Assembly (NCBI RefSeq): GCF_954871325.1
Contig: NC_088779.1
Location: 4,900,846-4,964,845 of the forward strand
Origin: Gordionus sp. m RMFG-2023
Taxonomy: Eukaryota; Nematomorpha; Gordioida; Chordodea; Parachordodidae
Direction of reading: 5' to 3'
Length of the DNA: 64,000 nt
Part shown: positions 57,743 to 64,000 of the stretch, one piece after another
How the letters are laid out: each line of letters begins with the position of its first letter
How positions within the stretch are numbered: the stretch's first letter is position 1
Translations under genes and position numbers: made by a program
Notes under the pieces: generated by a model
What the model was told of the DNA's origin: nothing
The model's input: the letters and a program-made list of their open reading frames with translations, nothing else
The model's database searches: none

Positions 57743-57886
57743 TAGGCCTCATTTGCAGAAACTGCGATTATGGCTAAGGGCATCGGTGTACGATAGCAAA
57801 GTTCTATTATTTAACCTTATATATTTTGTAATTTTAATCATCCACAATTGTTACGTTATTTTAGTGATAACTGTAAACGAGGCCAA
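57743..57886. mobile_element. 142-bp MITE with AGGCCTCATTTGCAG ends
   Basis: TTAGGCCTCATTTGCAGAAACT at the left is answered by AACTGTAAACGAGGCCAAAG at the right; arms pair for about 25-30 bp including GATTATGGCTAA/TTATTTTAGTGAT. No ORF. The superfamily was not assigned. Confidence 0.6.
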
Positions 57887-59379
57887 AGAATCAAAATATT
57901 ACTTCCATTTGAAATATATTTCTTCATTTTATTAAATAAATAAGTTATTAAGACTAAGGATACGAGTAAATATATATATTATTTTTTTTAAATCCATTTC
58001 ATAAATACATCAAAGATATTTTATTCTTATTTTTTTTTTAAATAAAAAATAGAGAAAACAATTGTTATATATTTGATTCAGTGGCGTGATAACTTACTTT
58101 AAAATAATTAGTGACTAAAATTTTCAAATAAAAAAGTTTTGAAAAATTTTCAAAGTGGCTATCTAAGGTTTTTATGTGGCCTCAGTAAATATTTTCTCCA
58201 AGGAATAATTTATTTCTACTTTTATCCATTTGATACTTACTTTTGTTAAAGAAGAGCGTTATATATAAACATATAGGAAAATTTCTAACCAATAAGATTT
58301 AATTTTATTGGATGTTATTTTGATAACAAATTTTCATTTATATTACTAATTTACCTCTAGAAACAATATAATATTATATATATATATACATATGATTGCT
58401 TTAATTTGGGTTAAAATATGCAAATTAAATCCTAGTTACCCAAATAAAATTAAATATATTTTTAAATAATTTTTTTTTTAATTATAGACTCAAAGGATAA
58501 GGAATCTATAAGTAAATTTTGTTTGATACACACAGAAATAAATACTTTTACTAATTTTTATTTTTTTGAAAATATAATGGTCACCAATTTGAGAAATAAA
58601 TGAATAATTAGTTAATATATTATCATTTTTAAATTACATTTTGCCCAACATTTTGGTTACTCAAAGCACTTTATGGGACTTTTTTAAACTTTTGTATTTC
58701 CTGTCGTAAAAGATGACATTATTTTTTCTTAAGTTTTTCAGTAATAATTAAAAAAAAATACAAATTTTGGCTTGCAAAATATTTAATTACTTGTAATTAT
58801 TATAATAATATATCATGAAATTTGGTATAACAGATAAATTTAAAATTATATATAATAATAATGCATTAGTGGTTCAAAGTATATCCTGGCTTAGCAAGCA
58901 CTCTCTTTACTAATCATGACTAAAATAATACTAAGACATGAAATGTTTCAACCTTCTCAAATTTTAAAAAAAATACAAACTTTGCTATCAAATTTATATT
59001 TATAAAATTAATATAAAGTATAATCTTGTCTAAAAAAAATCTCCAAATTAAATATAATATCAAATTTTTTATTATTTGATTATATCAAAGTATTTTTTTG
59101 CTTATAGAATAGATGAACTATATTAAAATCTGAATTAAAATAAAATTCAACTAATCTAGGATTTAATAAAATATTTAATCCGGACTACCCCATAGGTAAT
59201 AAAAATAAAATTATGCAAGAATATATTATTATAAGATAAGATCTTTTTGTAATATTAATTTATTTTTAACAATTGATCACATGGTGTTCAATGCAGCATA
59301 AAAGCACATTCAACTGCCGTGGGTGAAGAGAGGGCGTATTATATTTAATAAATAAAAAAAAAATTTATCTTTTAGCTTT

Positions 59380-60915
59380 CACCTTCTTTGGTTGTAAGCT
59401 CCTTCAATATCTCTCTCCAATTTATGTTATTTATACTATCTCATTTATCTAATTTATACTTCTTCATATTGGCTCTAACTTTATGGCCCCATTGAGTTTT
59501 GGCCTTCCTCTTTTACGTTTACCCATCACTTCCACTCAACCTTATTTCCTATGTAGTTCATAGGCCTTCTCATTGTATGCCCATACCACCTAAGTTTGTT
59601 TACCTCTTAATGAGCACTACCTTTAAACTTCCTAGTATTTTTGTACTTCGCACCTTATCCTTTCTTGTTACCCCAGCAATCATCCTTATCATTCTCATCT
59701 CCATAGTTTGTAAACATCTCTCGTGTGATTTATTGATTGGCCATGTTTCCGAACTATTTAGAATAGTTGGTTGTACTATGGAACTGTAAATTTTTCCCTT
59801 CAATTTGTGTGGGATTCTTTTGTCAAAGAGCACTCCAGATAAAGATTTCCACTTTAACCACCCTTGATTAATTTTACTCTTTATCTCTTTCTCTATTATG
59901 CCGTTTGTTTGTATAGTCTAGCCCAAATATTTGCAGCTTTCAATTGCCGATATCCATTCATTTATATCAATGCTCTCTGTTTCATCTCCTCCTATCACCA
60001 TATACTCCGTCTTTTCTCTATTTACTTTTAGTCCGTGCTTTTCTAGGATATTTATCCAGCTCACTAATCTTTCTTTAATTTCATCCTTGGATTCGGCAAG
60101 TATCACAATATCATACAAATATCATATTCCACGGGACTGTTTGTGGTATAAACTGTGCTAATATATCTATTGAGAAGTGTGCAGAGAGCCGACCCTTGAT
60201 GAACTCCCTCGGCTATTGTAAAGCCTGTTGAAGTACCAGTTGTGCTAAGGGCCATTGTTGTACATATCCAGTATTATTCTTGTATATTTTTCGGGAACCT
60301 TTTTGTGGCGTAGCGCCCACCAGATAAGTTTTCTTGAGATTCTATTGAAGGCTTTTTCTAGATCGAGAAAGAACATGTATAGCTTTTTGTTCTTTTCCCT
60401 GTATTTTTCACTCTTCGCCTAATTGCGTGGATAGCATCAGTTTCTTAACTTTTTTTATTTTTTGGAAGACAATTAGTTTTATGCCCCTGTAATTTTGACA
60501 ATTGTGTAGATCCCCTTTATTTTTGAAGATAGGAACTAGATAGCTCTGCCTCCATTTTTGAGGGATCTCTTTATTTCCCAGTATTTTATTGTACAGATTT
60601 GTGAGGAGATGTATTCCATCGTCCCCTAGTGCTTTAAGGCTTATCATCTGGACCCCTAGCTTTAATGTTTTTCATATGCTTGATGCATGTGATTATTTCT
60701 TGTTCTGTTATTGGTTTTGTATAAGGTTTTGACATGGGGAGGGTTCATCTAGATGTAGTATGTGGGGATTAAAGTTGAGAAGCTCCTGAAAATATTTTTT
60801 CCATCTATTCATTATTTCTTTTTCCTTTATTATCAATTTCCCATCTTTATTTTTGATTACTTTCGGAGTCCGTTTATATGCCTAGAATTCTTTTCAATTT
60901 CATCATTTGATTGAT
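59380..60915 (-). mobile_element. LINE fragment (RTE/L1-like reverse transcriptase), degraded
   Basis: Reading down the minus strand from about 60650: LGDDGIHLLTNLYNKILGNK, PQKWRQSYLVPIFKNKGDLH and NCQNYRGIKL (fingers and palm of the reverse transcriptase), GVHQGSALCTLLNRYISTVY near 60200, a damaged YADD box reading MYDIVILAES near 60110, GLKVNREKTEYMVIGGDE near 60030, then VQPTILNSSETWPINKSHER and MRMIRMIAGVTRKDKVRSTK at 59600-59770. Order and motifs match LINEs of the RTE/L1-like group widespread in invertebrates. Several frame changes and the lost YADD Ala mean it is inactive. No endonuclease domain was seen, so it is 5'-truncated or ends near 60915. Confidence 0.85.
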
Positions 60916-61990
60916 TCAAGTGTAAGGCTTGCTAAGTTATGCGTTCCGATAGTTGCAGTCTTGCTAAGGTACGTTTTGATTGTTGTCATAATATCATTGA
61001 TCGTTTACCTCTCGTCGTGATTCTCGTTGTTAATCATTATCATTTATTAGTTATATATGTATATATCAAGAATGCCAAATTTAGAATAATAATATTAAAA
61101 ATAAATCAAACAATGATTATTAGGCGTTTTATTTATAATTCATTCATTTATTCATTACCACGCCAAAAATTGCATTTTCATCACCCACCAGGAGTTGTAG
61201 CGTGCACCAAGTATATTCACTAGTATATAGATCCTATGCATTTTGTATATCCGTTTTATTATAGTGGACGATACCACTATGTAGTCAGCTAGCATAGTAA
61301 AGAAGAGAGGAGTAAGAAAGAGGGGATCTAAGTTCCGTTACCGGCAAGATAGTGTTAAGAAATAGTAACCAATATCAATAATAATGTACCTGACGCCTGG
61401 TTAAATATTTAAGAGGTGGAAAAAAAGTAATTCTTATGTTAGGTAAGTATATCCTTGGAAGATAACGTTATGTCTATATAGCGTGTCCTATTACGGAGGC
61501 ATCCAACTTCCCTATAATTGTAATCACAATTCCTGAAACCCATTATCCTAAGAGCTATTATTTTTGTCTGATATTTTCCTTCTTTTTATCTTCAATTATT
61601 TTTGTCATTCTAGAGTCAATAGTGTCCCCATAAATCCTTGTTTGTATTAAGCAAGCGATGCTGAGATCCTCATTATTTACCACATTATCATTATTATAGT
61701 GAACCCGGAATCGTTATCATTATTTTCACGGTCTTGAGATCATCATTGACTTCGTCAAAATCGTTTATCCAATAGGGAAAGGGAAAAAAGACAGGGAAAG
61801 GAGTTATAAATGGAAGGAGGGGGGGGGGTAGTTTAATAAAATACTAATTATCATCATCCTTATCCTATTTCATTCAATCCATAATTCCAATATAACCCGT
61901 GCCGATAAATTGTCATTCAACCTGCGAGAAGAGGTTGGAAATAAGACGGTGCGAGAATAGTCCAATACTTCCACGATTGCTGCTCTAGTT
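60916..61990. other. Spacer between two LINE fragments
   Basis: AT-rich with a G-run at about 61819-61829 and a TATATGTATATATC patch near 61050. No gene was recognised. The open frame 60939-61223 (plus) is not supported. Confidence 0.45.
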
Positions 61991-64000
61991 TAGACTATAT
62001 TTAAGCATGTATTGTAGATGTTCTTTTAAATGTTTGTTGTTTTTGCTGAGTGCCAAGAAATCTGTGAAAGAAAGATTGACCAAGTCCATATCCTTCAGAC
62101 ATTTAGCTTGCCAATAGTATTTGGCCGTTCTCTGTCTCCCATAATTTGGGGTCTACTTCATGGACGAAAATATCATATTTTCTTGTGAATGTCTAAAGCA
62201 ATGACCGAGTAATTCTAATCTCCTCAGAGGAATGAATCGATTGATAGGTAGGATGTCGCACCTATTCCAGAGAGTTAAGTTTCAGGTGTTGTATGGGTAG
62301 TATGTTTTAGTGATTTTTCTTAGACATTTGTTTATAAAGATCTGGGATGTGTTGATATTGCTTTTAGTGTCCTGCCATGTTTCTAATCGGTATGTTAAGA
62401 TAGGTAGAATTAGGGATTTGAAGAGTCTTATCTTTTGGGTCGTAGATATCTGGTTGGACGACCATAATTTCGTTAGCTGATGATATCGGGATCTGGCTTT
62501 GTTTGTCCTCGACTTAGTATCCAATATTGTGGTGCCTAATGCCATTATCCTGGTTCCTAGATACTTAAAATCTGAAACCGTTTCTACCACATTATCATCA
62601 AAGTTAAAGGGGTCGGTATTGTATAGAAATGTATTGGACACGATTAACTTTTCTTCGAGTAATTAACTTTTAATCCGTATTCATAGCAATTTTTAACAAA
62701 CAATGACGGCAAGTTTCTTAATTTGTACTCAGAGTTCGCTAATATGCATACATCATCGGCATAGCATAGAAAATTCAGAGAGTTGTATATGATATTATCG
62801 CCTAGTTGATTCAGATATCGAGGGTTAAGGGCATATTCTTGTTTGAAGGATTTATTCAGAACATCGTTCATTATTACATTAAATAACATAGGTGATAGAA
62901 TGCAACCTTGTCTCAGCCCTCTGTTGGCCTTAAATGGTTGTGACTTAAAGTTCAGATGTTGTGGTATCACGTTATAATTTTCGTACATTATTTTTATAAG
63001 CGAAATCAGATTTATCTATTCCTATGCCTTCCAGTAAGCGCCAGATCTTATGCTGTTTAATGGAGTCAAAGGCTTGACTTAGATCAATCATTAGGGCAAA
63101 TATTGGGGACTTATGCATTCTAGCTTTCTCCAGAATAACCTTAAGTGCCATGGTTAGTTCCGTCATGTTTCTACCCTTCCTATATGATGTGATGGCGTTT
63201 GAGAGATTCCCATCGATGATTGATTTGATCCTGATTGTTATAATATACGTGAACATTTTTAGGGTAACTGGGATCAGTGCAATCCCTCTGTAGTCCTTCA
63301 GGCTAGTCGGGTTCCTATTTTTGGGGAAATTTAGTATTATAGAGGTCATCCATTCCTCTGGGAAGTTGCCCGTATTCCATATCTCATTAAAGAGGGGAAG
63401 CAGTAGACTAGAACTTAAATCAGCATCTATCCTCCAAAGTTCCGCATGGATCCCATCGATTCCGGCAGCTTTGTGGGTTTTTAGTCTTTTAATGGAATTG
63501 ATTATATCTATTTTGTTCAGGTTTAGATTGAGTGGTTGGAAAGGATGATCACATGTTGGTTTAGGCCACCACTTCCTCTAAAGATTTATGTAATGGTCTC
63601 TCTATATAGCTAATTGTTCCTTGGGGTCCGTTATAATTTTATTGTTATCAATGTGTAATCTTGGTAGAGGATTGGATTTAAAGGTGGTGAGTAATTTATT
63701 GGAAAGCCTTGTAAATATTATTGTTGTCAAAATTGTATTGTATTGTATGGATTTAGATAAGTTGGCAATAAAAGATCTTTTGTCTGTTCTTATGCAGTGA
63801 GTTATGTATCTTCTGTGATGTATAGTATATTGGTTATAGGAGATATTTGTTGTTAAGTTTTTAATCATCTGTATTGATGAAGGGGAGAGCCACTCTTTAC
63901 ATTTAATTCGTTGTCTTAAGCATGAAGTCATACAGCTTGATAAATTTAGTTTCATATCTTTCCAAGTTATATTAGGATTGATCATGTTATTTAGGGTGTT
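61991..64000 (-). mobile_element. LINE with intact YADD reverse transcriptase, runs off the window edge
   Basis: Minus strand, entering at 64000 without its 5' part. In order: the linker before the reverse transcriptase (63985-63602: KEWLSPSSIQMIKNL, DKRSFIANLSK, ITDPKEQLA); fingers MTSIILNFPKNRNPTSLKDY then RGIALIPVTLKMFTYI, ALMIDLSQAFDSIKQHKIW (63349-62972); palm GLRQGCILSPMLFNVIMNDV and the catalytic FLCYADDVCIL with GLKVNYSKK (62988-62644); thumb FKYLGTRIMALGTTILDTKS and ILPILTYRLETWQ (62641-62282); then INRFIPLRRLELLGHCFRHS near 62200, the usual LINE C-terminal block, ending near 61991. Only two or three frame changes separate the pieces, so it is younger than the copy at 59.4 kb. The clade is not assigned beyond the RTE/L1-like group. 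Confidence 0.87.

Larger units (their letters stand above)
54546..59379. other. Gene-poor AT-rich region
   Basis: No host exon was recognised. It contains a short direct duplication (55331-55490), a polypyrimidine microsatellite (56350-56529), a 142-bp MITE (57743-57886) and a possible small inverted repeat at about 57410-57495 (AGCCATCTTAC and GTAAGATGCTCG). Open frames at 57030-57239, 57690-57935 and 54261-54446 are not supported as genes. Confidence 0.5.

Noticed and set aside
1-64000. CRISPR arrays, bacterial operons or a defence system
   Set aside because: Genes are spliced animal genes; no spaced direct repeats or prokaryotic gene layout were seen.

Overview
The window looks like nuclear DNA of an invertebrate animal. 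It is strongly AT-rich, its genes are broken into many short exons with GT-AG introns (43 nt to 7.4 kb), and it is full of non-LTR retrotransposon debris, hAT and Tc1/mariner-like miniature elements and simple repeats. The lineage cannot be named from sequence alone. I found no CRISPR array, operon, rRNA or convincing tRNA.

Three host genes can be read exon by exon with matching splice phases. (1) 5526-25110, plus strand: a Rho GTPase-activating protein of the ARHGAP32/33 (PX-RICS/TCGAP) and insect CdGAPr type, with PX, SH3, RhoGAP and a long polar tail. Fifteen coding exons are visible; the start-codon exon was not found and the join between the last two exons is unresolved. (2) 27201-36469, minus strand: a complete 11-exon D-isomer-specific 2-hydroxyacid dehydrogenase (about 331 aa, glyoxylate/hydroxypyruvate reductase-like). 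It is invisible to simple ORF calling because its exons are 37-135 nt long. It converges with the RhoGAP gene across a 2.1 kb spacer. (3) 46084-53120, plus strand: a complete 14-exon secreted animal haem peroxidase (733 aa) with distal His, catalytic Arg and proximal His present.

Mobile DNA fills much of the rest. Intron 5 of the RhoGAP gene holds a 5.7 kb DNA transposon built as nested inverted repeats around a decayed DDE-type transposase. RhoGAP intron 12 carries a 1.16 kb inverted-repeat element. A palindromic TA-flanked MITE family has four copies (100, 3592, 27875, 31344). Two hAT-like families have readable 8-bp target duplications (25823-26021 and 31069-31935; 51572-52002 and 36609-37383), and one hAT copy was itself hit by the TA MITE, which gives an insertion order. 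A degraded reverse-transcriptase element lies at 39.1-41.05 kb, a broken Ty3/Gypsy-like pol fossil at 53.9-54.5 kb, and three LINE fragments at 29.8, 59.4-60.9 and 62-64 kb. The last runs off the right edge and keeps an intact YADD box.

The three host genes show no evident shared pathway. No clearly new biological system was found. The most unusual objects are the nested fold-back transposon, the patchily distributed dehydrogenase with its minimal introns and apparent homopolymer error, and the layered hAT/MITE insertions.
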